Positions 36,409-46,945 of a stretch of DNA of 64,000 nucleotides are shown piece after piece. The translations under genes were made by a program, and so were the position numbers. The DNA is from Sulfitobacter alexandrii (lineage in GTDB: Bacteria > Pseudomonadota > Alphaproteobacteria > Rhodobacterales > Rhodobacteraceae): contig NZ_CP018076.1 in NCBI RefSeq assembly GCF_001886735.1, positions 3,224,001 through 3,288,000 of the forward strand, given 5' to 3'. The notes under the pieces are model-generated. The model was not told the DNA's origin, did no database searches, and worked only from the letters and a program-made list of their open reading frames with translations. Numbering within the stretch: the stretch's first letter is position 1; the number at the start of each line of letters is the position of its first letter.

Positions 36409-36996
36409 TCAACGATCGTAGGGGTTGCGCGCGCCGCGATCCTCGCTGAGCGAAGCCTGCCCGCGCTGGACGATCCGCAGCACGGCGTCCGCGAGATGCG
36501 TGCGCCCGATGGCCTTGTCGCCCCGCTGCACCCGGATCTTGTGGGCCTCCATCATGACCTCGGCGTGGCTGCTGCCGCGGGGGGGAATGAAGGTGTAGCA
36601 GGCCAGTTCGATGAGAAAGCCCAGCGGATCCTTGAAGTATATCGAATGCATGAAGCCCCGGTCCTTGACCCCCGAATTGGGTATGCCCCTTTCCGCGAGG
36701 CGGTCCAGAACCTGCTCGTGCGTGGCCTGGTCCACTTCGAGTGCGAGGTGGTGGACGCAACCGGGGTCCATCGGCGTCCGGTCGTGGACCCGACCGCGTT
36801 TCTCGTTGGTGAAGACGGTGATGAGCCGCCCGTCGCCGGGATCGAAGTACAGGTGCCCTTCGTCCGGGTCGTCGAGGTTGGGCTGATCGAAGATGAAAGG
36901 CATGCCGAGCACCCCCTCCCAGAAGTCGATCGTGGTCTGGCGATCTGCGCCTGTCAGCGTGATGTGATGGACGCCGAGGGTCTGAATTTTCTTCAT
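36409..36996 (-). CDS. VOC (glyoxalase/dioxygenase fold) family protein
   Basis: 195 aa from MKKIQTLGVHHITLTGADRQTTIDFWEGVLGM. Two beta-alpha-beta-beta-beta modules provide candidate metal ligands: His in VHHITL, His in CVHHLALEV, Glu in GFLIELACYT. The first module has FYxxVLGM-like DFWEGVLGMPF. Ring-cleaving dioxygenase or glyoxalase-like activity is possible, but the substrate is unknown. Convergent with the DUF1244 gene, 7 bp apart. Confidence 0.87.
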   Translation of the reverse strand: MKKIQTLGVHHITLTGADRQTTIDFWEGVLGMPFIFDQPNLDDPDEGHLYFDPGDGRLITVFTNEKRGRVHDRTPMDPGCVHHLALEVDQATHEQVLDRLAERGIPNSGVKDRGFMHSIYFKDPLGFLIELACYTFIPPRGSSHAEVMMEAHKIRVQRGDKAIGRTHLADAVLRIVQRGQASLSEDRGARNPYDR

Positions 36997-37153
36997 GAGA
37001 GGTCTCCGCCCTGAGTTGTTCACCGGACCTTAACCTAGTCCGCCCCCGGTGGCGACAAGATGCCGAACCTGCCGAAAGCCCCCTTTCGCCCCGGCCGGGT
37101 GATGCCTATAAGGGCTGCGCGCCCGCCTCGGTCAGAGTCGCGGGCTGATTTAG

Positions 37154-38221
<1,068 letters not shown>

Positions 38222-38270
38222 AACCTGATACCATCCGCCTGGCCGCCCCCCTGGCAGGAGCGCTTGTGAC

Positions 38271-39212
38271 ATGGCCAAAGACCGCTCGAACAGCAGTGAC
38301 TTCACCGGCCCGTTGCGCCGGTTGCTGCTCGCTGTCCTGATACTGGCCCTCGGCGCGACCTTCCTTGTCTGGCGGATCGACAGCCCGAGGGTCGAACGGT
38401 TCCGCGCCCAGATCACCGACCGGCTGGTGCCCAACATGGACTGGGCCATGGCGCCGGTGACCGGCACGATCAACCTGCTGCGGAACTTCCAGTCCTACCA
38501 GCGGCTCAGCGAGCAGAACCAGGAGCTGCGCAGCGAACTGCGGCAGATGCAGGCGTGGAAGGAAGCGGCGTTGCAACTCGAACAGGAGAATGCCCGCCTG
38601 CTGGACCTCAACAAGGTTCGGCTGGATCCCCGCCTGACCTTCATCACCGGGGTCGTGCTGGCCGACTCCGGCTCTCCGTTCCGGCAATCGGTCCTGCTGA
38701 ACGTGGGCGCGCGCGACGGAATCGTGGACGGCTGGGCCACGATGGACGGGATCGGCCTTGTCGGCCGGATCTCGGGCGTCGCGGAGAATACCGCGCGGGT
38801 GATCCTTCTGACCGATGCCTCCAGTCGCATACCGGCGATCATCCAGCCTTCGGGACAGCGCACCATCGTGGCGGGAGACAATTCCGCCGCCCCGCCGCTC
38901 GACTTCATCGAAAGCCCGGACCTCGTGCGGCCCGGCGACCGGGTGATCTCTTCGGGGGACGGCGGCGTGTTTCCGGCCGGGCTGCTGATCGGACAGGTCG
39001 CGGCGGACCCCGGCGGCCGGCTGCGGGTCCGCCTTGCGGCGGACTATGAGCGGTTGGAATTCCTGCGAGTCCTGCGCCACCACGGCACCGAACGGGTCAC
39101 CGACAATGCGCAGGTCATCACGCCCGAAGGCCCGCTGTTGCCAGAGGACGCCCAAGCAGCGCCGACGCAAGAGGGCGTACAGGCCGAGGCGGATGTGGAG
39201 GTGGGCGAATGA
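38271..39212 (+). CDS. mreC: Rod shape-determining protein MreC
   Basis: 313 aa. One N-terminal membrane helix (LLLAVLILALGATFLVW, about 16-33), a coiled coil (about 75-110, NQELRSELRQMQAWKEAALQLEQENARLL), then the periplasmic beta-barrel domain (VGARDGIVDGWATMDGIGLVGRISGV...GDRVISSGDGGVFPAGLLIGQV). It bridges MreB filaments and PBP2. Acidic, low-complexity C-terminus. Overlaps mreD by 4 bp. Confidence 0.95.
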   Translation: MAKDRSNSSDFTGPLRRLLLAVLILALGATFLVWRIDSPRVERFRAQITDRLVPNMDWAMAPVTGTINLLRNFQSYQRLSEQNQELRSELRQMQAWKEAALQLEQENARLLDLNKVRLDPRLTFITGVVLADSGSPFRQSVLLNVGARDGIVDGWATMDGIGLVGRISGVAENTARVILLTDASSRIPAIIQPSGQRTIVAGDNSAAPPLDFIESPDLVRPGDRVISSGDGGVFPAGLLIGQVAADPGGRLRVRLAADYERLEFLRVLRHHGTERVTDNAQVITPEGPLLPEDAQAAPTQEGVQAEADVEVGE

Positions 39213-39748
39213 ACGACCTGTCTCAGACCCGGCTCTGGGCGATGCGCGCGGCCTTCCTGCTGCTGGCGCTGGTCATCCTGTTTTTCCAGCTCCTGCCGAT
39301 GGAGACCACGCCGCGCGCATGGGCGGGGCCGAACCTGCTGCTCTGCTTTGCCTGCGCGTGGAGCCTGCGCCGCCCCGAGTACGTGCCTGCGCCGGCACTG
39401 GCGCTGGCGTTCCTGCTGACCGACCTGCTTCTGCAGCGCCCTCCCGGTCTCTTTGCACTGCTGGCGCTGATCGGGTGCGAGAACCTCAAGTCGCGCGGCC
39501 GGTCCTTGCGCGATGGCGGTTTCGCCGCCGAATGGCTGACCGTCGGCATGGTCATGGTCCTAATCATGGCCGCGAACCGGCTGATCCTCGCAATTGTGAT
39601 GGTCCCGGTGCCCGGCCTGACGCTGAGCCTTTCGGAACTGGGCATGTCCCTGCTATTCTATCCGCTGATCGTCGCCGTTACCCACGGAATCATGCGTGTG
39701 CGCAAGACGGCGCCCGGCGATCTGGATGCGTTGGGCCAGCGGGTCTGA
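39209..39748 (+). CDS. mreD: Rod shape-determining protein MreD
   Basis: 179 aa, five predicted membrane helices starting with MRAAFLLLALVILFFQLLPM. MreD sequences diverge strongly; the call rests on hydrophobic pattern, length and position between mreC and mrdA, with ATGA coupling to mreC. Confidence 0.92.
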   Translation: MNDLSQTRLWAMRAAFLLLALVILFFQLLPMETTPRAWAGPNLLLCFACAWSLRRPEYVPAPALALAFLLTDLLLQRPPGLFALLALIGCENLKSRGRSLRDGGFAAEWLTVGMVMVLIMAANRLILAIVMVPVPGLTLSLSELGMSLLFYPLIVAVTHGIMRVRKTAPGDLDALGQRV

Positions 39749-39761
39749 GGGAGCACGACAG

Positions 39762-41705
39762 ATGAGACGCAACCGCGCAGAAAACGACGCCAGCCACACC
39801 CGGCTGACACGGCGTGCCGCCCTGCTGGGCGGGGCGCAGCTGCTGTTCATGGGCGGGCTGGCCGCGCGGATGCGGTATCTGCAGGTCGATCAGGCCGACC
39901 AGTTCCGGCTGCTGGCCGAGGAGAACCGGATCAACATCAGGCTGATCCCCCCCGCGCGCGGCGAGATCTTCGACCGCAATGGCGTCCTGCTCGCCCAGAA
40001 CGTGCCCAGCTACCGGATCGTGATGGTCCGGGAGGACGCGGGCGATGCAGAGGCGGTGATGGACCGCCTGAGCCGCATCATCACCATCGAGCCGGACGTT
40101 CGCGAACGCGCCATGGCCGAGATCCGGCGATCCGCGCCGTTCCTGCCGGTCACGATCGTGGACGACGTGAGCTGGGACGATGTCAGCCGGGTCAGCGTCA
40201 ACGCCCCTGCCCTGCCCGGTGTCACCCCCGAGGTCGGCCTGACGCGGGTCTATCCGCGCGGCCAGGATTTCGCCCACGTGGTCGGCCGGGTGGGCCGGGT
40301 CAGCCAGGCGGATCTCGACGCGCTCGAGGATCCCGACCAGTTGCTGCGCATCCCGCGGTTCCAGATCGGCAAGATCAACGTTGAGGCCCGGCGCGAGGAC
40401 ATCCTGCGCGGCAAGGCGGGCACCAAGCAGGTGGAGGTCAACGCCACCGGACGGGTCATGCGGGAACTGTCCCGCCGCGAAGGGGAATCCGGCAAGGACA
40501 TCCAGCTGACCGTGGATGCCAACCTGCAACGCTACGTGCAGGCCCGCCTGAGCGAGGAAAGCGCGGCGGTCGTCGTGATCGACTGCGAGAACGGCGATCT
40601 GGCCGCCATCGCCTCGGCCCCCTCCTACGATCCGAACCTGTTCATCGGCGGCATCTCCTCCAAGGATTACAACCCGTTGCTGGAGTCGAAATACCGCCCG
40701 CTGGTCAACAAGACGGTGCAGGGCACGTACCCGCCGGGATCGACCTTCAAGATGATGGTGGCGATGGCGGCCATCGAGGAAGGGATCATCGGCCCGGACG
40801 AGACCGTCTATTGCCCCGGCCATCTCGAGGTGGCGGGCCGGCGGTTCCACTGCTGGAAGCGCGCGGGGCATGGCTGGGTGGACCTCGAGAACTCGCTCAA
40901 GCAGTCCTGCGACGTGTACTACTACGACCTCGCCCTCAAGGTCGGGATCGAAAAGATCTCTGCCATGGCCAACCGCTTCGGCCTTGGCATCAAGCACGAC
41001 CTCGCGCTGTCCTCCGTGGCGTCGGGGCTGACGCCGACGAAGGAATGGAAGCGCGCCACCCGCGGAGCGGACTGGGTGATCGGCGATACGGTCAACGCCT
41101 CCATCGGGCAGGGCTTCATGCTCGCCTCTCCGCTTCAGCTTGCCGTGATGAGCGCACGCATCGCCACGGGCCGTGCCGTGATGCCGCGCCTGGTCAAGAC
41201 GATCGATGGCGTCGAACAGCCCAGCGGGGCCGGCGAGCCGCTGAACATGAACGAGAACAACCTGCGCAAGATGCGCAATGCGATGTTCGAGGTGGTCAAC
41301 AACCGACGGGGGACCGCCTACCGGTCGCGGATCATCGCGGAGGAATTCCGGATGGCGGGCAAGACCGGGACAAGCCAGGTCCGCAACATCACCGCCGCCG
41401 AACGCGCCCGTGGCGTCAGCCGCAACGAGGACCTGCCGTGGGAACGGCGCGATCACGCGCTGTTCGTCAGCTTTGCCCCCTTCGACAAGCCGCGTTACGC
41501 CATATCGGTTCTGGTGGAACACGGCGGCGGCGGGTCGACCGCGGCAGCGCCCATCGCGCGTGACGTGATCCTTCAGGCGCTGGCGGGGGGCGATCCGCCG
41601 CTCGAAGCCTACCCGACCGCCGACCGCGGCCGGATCAAGACCCAGCAGCGCAAGCTGCGCGAGATGCAGCCCCAGGCGGCCCTGGACGGAAACGATCAGG
41701 CATGA
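39762..41705 (+). CDS. mrdA: Penicillin-binding protein 2 (elongation transpeptidase)
   Basis: Cross-links peptidoglycan during elongation, working with RodA. 647 aa. N-terminal membrane helix (AALLGGAQLLFMGGLAARM), non-catalytic pedestal domain with RGEIFDRNGVLLAQN, and transpeptidase domain with the SxxK nucleophile PGSTFK (Ser327, Lys330), SCD at 382-384 and KTG at 534-536. The start at 39762 is preferred over a frame extension into mreD. Overlaps rodA by 4 bp. Confidence 0.97.
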   Translation: MRRNRAENDASHTRLTRRAALLGGAQLLFMGGLAARMRYLQVDQADQFRLLAEENRINIRLIPPARGEIFDRNGVLLAQNVPSYRIVMVREDAGDAEAVMDRLSRIITIEPDVRERAMAEIRRSAPFLPVTIVDDVSWDDVSRVSVNAPALPGVTPEVGLTRVYPRGQDFAHVVGRVGRVSQADLDALEDPDQLLRIPRFQIGKINVEARREDILRGKAGTKQVEVNATGRVMRELSRREGESGKDIQLTVDANLQRYVQARLSEESAAVVVIDCENGDLAAIASAPSYDPNLFIGGISSKDYNPLLESKYRPLVNKTVQGTYPPGSTFKMMVAMAAIEEGIIGPDETVYCPGHLEVAGRRFHCWKRAGHGWVDLENSLKQSCDVYYYDLALKVGIEKISAMANRFGLGIKHDLALSSVASGLTPTKEWKRATRGADWVIGDTVNASIGQGFMLASPLQLAVMSARIATGRAVMPRLVKTIDGVEQPSGAGEPLNMNENNLRKMRNAMFEVVNNRRGTAYRSRIIAEEFRMAGKTGTSQVRNITAAERARGVSRNEDLPWERRDHALFVSFAPFDKPRYAISVLVEHGGGGSTAAAPIARDVILQALAGGDPPLEAYPTADRGRIKTQQRKLREMQPQAALDGNDQA

Positions 41706-42841
41706 GCTATCTCGAGTACACGGTCAAATCCGTCCCCACCGGCTTTCGCAAGATCCTGCACCTGAACTGGCCGCTTACCCTGCTCCTCGCATCGGTCTGC
41801 GGCATCGGCTTCCTGATGCTCTACTCCGTCGCGGGCGGATCCTTCAGCCCCTGGGCAGAGCCGCAGATGGAGCGTTTCGCGCTGGGTTTCGCGCTGATGC
41901 TGACCGTGGCGCTGATCCCGATCTGGCTGTGGCGCAACCTGTCCGGCCTGGCCTATGGCGTTTCACTCGTGCTGCTGATCGCGGTGGCCCTGATCGGTGA
42001 CGAACGCAAGGGCTCGCAGCGGTGGATCGACCTCGGCTTCATGGATCTTCAGCCTTCGGAATTGATGAAGATCACGCTGGTGATGTTCCTGGCGGCCTAT
42101 TACGACTGGCTGCCGGCCAAGAAGGTCTCGCGCCCCTTCTGGGTGCTGCTGCCGGTGCTGATCATCATGGTGCCGACCGCGCTGGTTCTGCGTCAGCCCG
42201 ATCTCGGGACGGCGATCCTGCTGCTTACGGCGGGGGGCGGGCTGATGTTCCTGGCCGGGGTGCACTGGGCCTATTTCGCCGCCGTCATCGCCTCGGCCAC
42301 CGGGCTGATCACCGCGGTATTCCAGTCGCGCGGGACGACGTGGCAACTGCTGAACGACTATCAGTACCGGCGCATCGACACGTTTCTCGACCCTGCGGCC
42401 GATCCGCTGGGCGCAGGCTATCACATCACGCAGTCCAAGATCGCGCTGGGGTCCGGTGGCTGGACCGGTCGCGGCTTCATGCAGGGCACGCAATCGCGGC
42501 TCAACTTCCTGCCGGAAAAGCATACGGACTTCATCTTCACCACCCTGGCCGAGGAGTTCGGATTCGTCGGCGGCTTCAGTCTGCTGGGCCTTTACGCGAT
42601 GATCCTGCTGTTCTGCGTGGTCACCGCGGTCCTGAACAAGGACCGGTTCTCTTCCCTTCTGACGCTGGGCATCGCGCTGAACTTCTTTCTGTTCTTCGCC
42701 GTGAACATGTCGATGGTAATGGGGCTCGCACCGGTTGTCGGGGTGCCCCTTCCGCTTGTCAGCTATGGCGGTTCGGCCATGCTGGTCCTGCTGCTGGCTT
42801 TCGGGCTGGTCCAATCCGCCCATATCCACAGACCGAGGTAA
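41702..42841 (+). CDS. rodA: Peptidoglycan glycosyltransferase RodA (SEDS family)
   Basis: 379 aa, about ten membrane helices. SEDS features include RWIDLGFMDLQPSELMKITLVMFLAAYYDW, a KQPDLGTA-like LRQPDLGTAILLL, and FLPEKHTDFIFTTLAEEFGFVGG with the catalytic-site Asp region. Polymerises lipid II together with PBP2. ATGA-coupled to mrdA. Confidence 0.97.
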   Translation: MSYLEYTVKSVPTGFRKILHLNWPLTLLLASVCGIGFLMLYSVAGGSFSPWAEPQMERFALGFALMLTVALIPIWLWRNLSGLAYGVSLVLLIAVALIGDERKGSQRWIDLGFMDLQPSELMKITLVMFLAAYYDWLPAKKVSRPFWVLLPVLIIMVPTALVLRQPDLGTAILLLTAGGGLMFLAGVHWAYFAAVIASATGLITAVFQSRGTTWQLLNDYQYRRIDTFLDPAADPLGAGYHITQSKIALGSGGWTGRGFMQGTQSRLNFLPEKHTDFIFTTLAEEFGFVGGFSLLGLYAMILLFCVVTAVLNKDRFSSLLTLGIALNFFLFFAVNMSMVMGLAPVVGVPLPLVSYGGSAMLVLLLAFGLVQSAHIHRPR

Positions 42842-42844
42842 TCC

Positions 42845-43776
42845 ATGACCGTGAATGTCCTGTTCGCCGCCAAGCAAGAGCGGTGGGAAACCTATGAGCA
42901 ACCGCTGCGCAAGGCGCTGGCCGACGCCGGTGTCGACGCCCGGCTGGGCACCGACATCCCGCCTGCCGAGGTCGATTACATCGTCTATGCCCCAACAGCG
43001 ATCTGCAGGATTTCACCCCTTATACGCGCGCCAAGGCCGTGCTGAACCTCTGGGCCGGCGTCGAGAACGTGGTGGGCAACGAGACACTGAAGATTCCGCT
43101 GGCCCGCATGGTGGACCCCGGCCTGACCCGGGGCATGGTGGAATGGGTCACGGGCCACGTGATGCGGTATCACCTCGGGCTGGACACGGACATCACCCGC
43201 ACGGACGCCCGGTGGGAACCGCGCACGCCCCCGCTGGCGCCGGAACGCAAGGTGGTGATGCTGGGCATGGGGGCGCTCGGCAGTGCCGCGGCGGACGTTC
43301 TGAAAGACATCGGCTTTGATGTCTTCGGCTGGTCGCGCAGCCCCAAGGACGTGTCCGGTGTCACCTGCCTGCACGGCGAGGACGGACTGAAACAGGCCCT
43401 GTCCAAGGCCGAGATCGCCGTGCTGCTGCTGCCCGATACCCCGGCGACAGAGAACACGCTGAATGCCGAGACGCTCGCGCTGATGCCGAAGGGCGCCTGC
43501 ATCATCAATCCGGGACGCGGCCCGCTGATCGACGATGATGCGCTGCTGGCCGCGCTCGACAGCGGCCAGATCGGCCACGCCACGCTGGACGTGTTCCGCA
43601 CGGAACCGCTGCCGTCCGACCATCCCTACTGGGCCCACCCCAAGGTGACGGTGACGCCGCATATCGCCGCGGCCACCCGTGCGCGCACGGCATCCGAATC
43701 CATCGCCGAGAACGTGCGCCGGGGCGAGGCGGGAGAGGCGTTCCTGAACCTCGTCGACCGCGGCCTCGGATACTGA
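42845..43776 (+). pseudogene. ghrA: GhrA-type glyoxylate/hydroxypyruvate reductase, frameshifted
   Basis: Two frames together encode one D-2-hydroxyacid dehydrogenase of about 310 aa. The first frame (MTVNVLFAAKQERWETYEQ...VDYIVYAP) continues in the +1-shifted frame as NSDLQDFTPYTRAKAVLNLWAGVENVVGNETL. The break is at a run of four C's (42990-42993); a fifth C would restore the frame (YAPNSDLQDF). The remaining sequence is intact: GMGALGSAAADVL nucleotide-binding motif, Arg in NPGRGPLID, Glu in RTEPLPSDHPYW, and His in VTPHIAAATRA. Either a sequencing indel in a homopolymer or a recent natural mutation. Last gene after rodA, 3 bp downstream. Confidence 0.88.
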
Positions 43777-43817
43777 GCAGGCGCGCCTCGGTACGGTAAC
43801 CGAAGCGCAGCGCCCGT

Positions 43818-45833
43818 TCAGGCCGCGATGAGCCCCCGCCCCCGCAGCAGGGCCTCGACCCCCGGCAACCGGCCGCGGAAGGCAGTGTAGAGCTCTGCCG
43901 CATCGCGACTGCCGCCGCTGGAGAGGATGTGCCGCTCCAGCGCCGCCGCCGTGTGGGGATCGAAGGCACCGCCGGCTTCCTCGAATGCCTCGAAGGCATC
44001 CGCGTCCATGACCTCCGACCACATGTAGCTGTAGTAGCCGCTGGAATATCCGTCGCCCGAAAAGACATGGGCGAACTGCGGGGTCGCGTGACGCATCCGG
44101 ATCGCTTCGGGCATCCCGATTTCCGTCAGGATCTCGGCCTGCCGCGCCATCGGGTCCGCGGGCGCGGTGCCGTCGTGAAACGCGAGGTCCACCAAAGCGG
44201 AGGCGACGTATTCCACCGTCTGGAAGCCCATGTCGAACGTGCCTGCCGCCAGCACCTTGTCCAGCATGTCCCTCGGCATCGGTTCGCCCGTGCGGGCGTG
44301 GGTCGCGAATTCGGCCAGCACTTCGGGCACCTCGAGCCAGTGCTCGTACAGCTGGCTGGGCAGTTCCACGAAATCACGGGCGACAGAGGTGCCGCTGACG
44401 CTTTCATAGGTCACGTCGGAAAGCATCTGGTGCAGCGCGTGGCCGAATTCGTGAAACAGCGTGCACGCGTCGTCGTAGGACAACAACGCCGGATCGGACT
44501 TGGCAAAATTGCAGACGTTGATGACCACGGGGCGCTGTTCCTTGGGGAACTTCGCCTGGCCGCGCATGGCCGAACACCACGCGCCCGAACGCTTCGATCC
44601 GCGGGCGAAGTAATCTCCGATGAACACGGCGACATGCTCGCCATTTCGCGTCACGTCCCAAGCCCGGCAATCCGGGTGGTAGAGCGGCACGTCCAGAGGT
44701 GCGAATTCGAGCCCGAACAGGCGATTGGCACAGTCGAAGGCCGCGTCGATCATGCGGTCGAGCTGGAAGTAGGGCTTCATCGCGGCCTCGTCGAGGTCAT
44801 GCTCCGCCGCGCGCCGCTTCTCCGCGTAGTAACGCCAGTCCCACGGGGCGAGATCGCCATTCACGCCATCGGCGTGCATCATGCCGGTCAGCACCTCCGC
44901 ATCGGCCTCGGCCTGTGTTTTCGCAGGCGTCCAGACTTCCATCAGCAGGTCGCGCACGGCCTGCGGCGTCTTGGCCATTTCGGTTTCCAGCTTGTAGGTT
45001 GCGAAGGTCTCATACCCCAGCAGCTTGGCGCGCTCCTCGCGCAGGGCGAGGATCTCGGCCGCGATGGCGCGGTTGTCGGTCTCACCTCCACCAGCGCCCC
45101 GCGCCTCCCAGGCACGAAAGGCCCGCTCGCGCAGGTCGCGGCGGGGCGAGAACTGCAGGAACGGAACGATCAGCGACCGCGACAGGGTGACCACGGGGCC
45201 GTCGACGCCTTTTTCTTCGCCAGCGGCACGGGCGGCATCGACCACGAAGTCGGGCAGCCCTGTCAGGTCATCCTCGGTCAGTTCCATGTACCAGTTGCGC
45301 TCGTCGGCCAGCAGGTTCTGGGTAAACTGGGTGCCAAGCACCGCAAGCCGCCCCTTGATCTCCTTCATGCGGGCCGCCTCCTGTCCGTCCAGCGCGGCCC
45401 CTGCGCGCACGAAGCCACGGTGGGTCAGCATCAGCACGCGCGCCTGTTCATCCGTCAGGTCCAGATCGTCACGCTTTTCCCATACCTCGGCCACGCGGGC
45501 GAACAGCGCCTTGTTCGCCGAAATCTCCGAGAAATGGGCCGCCAGCTTGGGCGAGAAGTCCCGCTGAAGCTTTTCCCGCGCCGGGGTGCTGTCGGCCCCG
45601 GCGACGGTAAAGAACACGCCCAGCACCTTGTCCAGGGCGCGGCCCGCCGATTCCAGTGCCTCGATCGTGTTGGCGAAGTCGGCCGGATCGGGGTTTTCCG
45701 CGATTGCCGCGATTTCCGCGTTGTGCGCGGTCAGGGCCTCTTCCAGCGCGGGGGCGAAATCATCGTCGGAAATCCGGTCGAAAGGCGCGATGTCGAAGGG
45801 GGTTTGCCAGTCTTGCAGCAGCGGGTTTGTCAT
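43818..45833 (-). CDS. M3 family metallopeptidase (Dcp / oligopeptidase A type)
   Basis: 671 aa cytosolic zinc peptidase that degrades short peptides. AAAGGAG precedes the chosen start MTNPLLQDWQTPF. The zinc site is TLFHEFGHALHQML (His461, Glu462, His465), with a distal Glu ligand in the following SGTSVARDFVELPSQLYEHW segment, diagnostic of M3. The GYSSGYYSYMWSEVMDADAF region near the C-terminus contributes substrate-binding tyrosines. M3A members comprise Dcp, OpdA and relatives; which one it is cannot be settled here. Confidence 0.94.
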   Translation of the reverse strand: MTNPLLQDWQTPFDIAPFDRISDDDFAPALEEALTAHNAEIAAIAENPDPADFANTIEALESAGRALDKVLGVFFTVAGADSTPAREKLQRDFSPKLAAHFSEISANKALFARVAEVWEKRDDLDLTDEQARVLMLTHRGFVRAGAALDGQEAARMKEIKGRLAVLGTQFTQNLLADERNWYMELTEDDLTGLPDFVVDAARAAGEEKGVDGPVVTLSRSLIVPFLQFSPRRDLRERAFRAWEARGAGGGETDNRAIAAEILALREERAKLLGYETFATYKLETEMAKTPQAVRDLLMEVWTPAKTQAEADAEVLTGMMHADGVNGDLAPWDWRYYAEKRRAAEHDLDEAAMKPYFQLDRMIDAAFDCANRLFGLEFAPLDVPLYHPDCRAWDVTRNGEHVAVFIGDYFARGSKRSGAWCSAMRGQAKFPKEQRPVVINVCNFAKSDPALLSYDDACTLFHEFGHALHQMLSDVTYESVSGTSVARDFVELPSQLYEHWLEVPEVLAEFATHARTGEPMPRDMLDKVLAAGTFDMGFQTVEYVASALVDLAFHDGTAPADPMARQAEILTEIGMPEAIRMRHATPQFAHVFSGDGYSSGYYSYMWSEVMDADAFEAFEEAGGAFDPHTAAALERHILSSGGSRDAAELYTAFRGRLPGVEALLRGRGLIAA

Positions 45834-45892
45834 GGGGAACTCCTTTGTCCCCAAGCTAGGTCGCGGCGCGGCCAGTTACAATGCGCCCCGCA

Positions 45893-46945
45893 TCAGGTGC
45901 CGGCCGTCCCGCCGCAGGTCGGGCAATCGGCCCGGCGCGTGATGGTGATGCTGCGGCTCTCTCCGAAAAGCGCGTCGTAGATCAGCATCTGCCCCCGCGC
46001 CGGTGTGCCCGCGCCAGTCAGCAGCTTGATCGCCTCGACCGCCATCATGGACCCGACGACGCCGGGCAGCGGCCCGATCACCCCGGCCTCGGCGCAGGAC
46101 GGCGCGAGGTGCGGCGCGGGCGGCACATCGAAGACGCATTGGTAGCAGGGTGCACCCTGCGCCGGATCGAACACGGAAAGCTGGCCTTCCCACTGGCTCA
46201 ATGCACCCGAGACCAGCGGCTTGCCCGCACGCACACAGGCCGCGTTGACAAGGTAGCGGGTATCGAAGTTGTCACAGCCATCAAGAACCAGATCGTAGTC
46301 CGAAACGAGGTCGTCCGCGATCTCGACCGTCATGCGGCGGTGGTAGGGCCGCAGCGTGACGAAGGGATTCTGCGCCTCCACCGCCTGCTGCGCGGAAAAG
46401 ACCTTTGGCATCCCGATCGAGGAGTCGCGGTGGATCACCTGCCGCTGAAGGTTGGCGTTCTCGACGGTGTCATCATCAATGACACCGATGGTGCCGACAC
46501 CCGCCGCGGCGAGGTATTGCAGGGCCGGTGAACCCAGCCCGCCCGCGCCGATCACCAGCACGCGCCCGTTCTTCAGCGCCTTCTGGCCCGCGCCGCCGAC
46601 TTCGCGCAGGACGATGTGGCGCGCGTACCGGTTGAGTTCCGCGTCGGAAAACGCGCCGCGCCGGACCGGTCCGGCGTCTTCCGCCGCGCCGCCCGCCCGT
46701 CTGCGCAGGGCACGGATCAGGGCCCGGTAGGCCAGAAAGAGCGCCACCGCACCCCCCAGAAGCAGCCAGGGCGCCGCGCTGCCGCCGGTGTTGATCACCA
46801 GCGGATGGGTTGCGGGAAAGGTGACCTGTATGCCGAGCACCGCAAGGTAGAGCACGCCGAGCAGCGTCAGCCGCACCTGCCTCGGCGCCCCGATCAGCCC
46901 GCCCCCAAACCAGATGGCCGCGGCCATGACGGCGACCAGCAACAT
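45893..46945 (-). CDS. moeB: MoeB/ThiF-type sulfur-carrier adenylyltransferase with N-terminal membrane helices
   Basis: 350 aa. The E1-like domain (about 98-350) has nucleotide-binding VIGAGGLGSPALQYLAAAGVG (from 132), an Arg/Asn-rich ATP site (NLQRQVIHRDSSIGMPK), DGCDNFDTRYLVN, zinc cysteines C267/C270 and C341/C344, and Cys284 in APSCAEAGV. Adenylates the C-terminal Gly-Gly of MoaD or ThiS. The first 80 residues carry two or three hydrophobic helices (LLVAVMAAAIWFGGGLIG; LLGVLYLAVLGIQVTF; WLLLGGAVALFLAYRALI) not found in E. coli MoeB. Start codon touches the dut stop codon. Confidence 0.9.
   Translation of the reverse strand: MLLVAVMAAAIWFGGGLIGAPRQVRLTLLGVLYLAVLGIQVTFPATHPLVINTGGSAAPWLLLGGAVALFLAYRALIRALRRRAGGAAEDAGPVRRGAFSDAELNRYARHIVLREVGGAGQKALKNGRVLVIGAGGLGSPALQYLAAAGVGTIGVIDDDTVENANLQRQVIHRDSSIGMPKVFSAQQAVEAQNPFVTLRPYHRRMTVEIADDLVSDYDLVLDGCDNFDTRYLVNAACVRAGKPLVSGALSQWEGQLSVFDPAQGAPCYQCVFDVPPAPHLAPSCAEAGVIGPLPGVVGSMMAVEAIKLLTGAGTPARGQMLIYDALFGESRSITITRRADCPTCGGTAGT

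Noticed and set aside
39690..41522. A 610-codon open frame antisense to mrdA
   Set aside because: PBP2 on the plus strand is intact with all active-site motifs; the antisense frame has no recognisable family.
43929..45980. A 683-codon open frame antisense to the M3 peptidase
   Set aside because: The peptidase carries HEFGH and family features; the opposite frame is a composition artefact.
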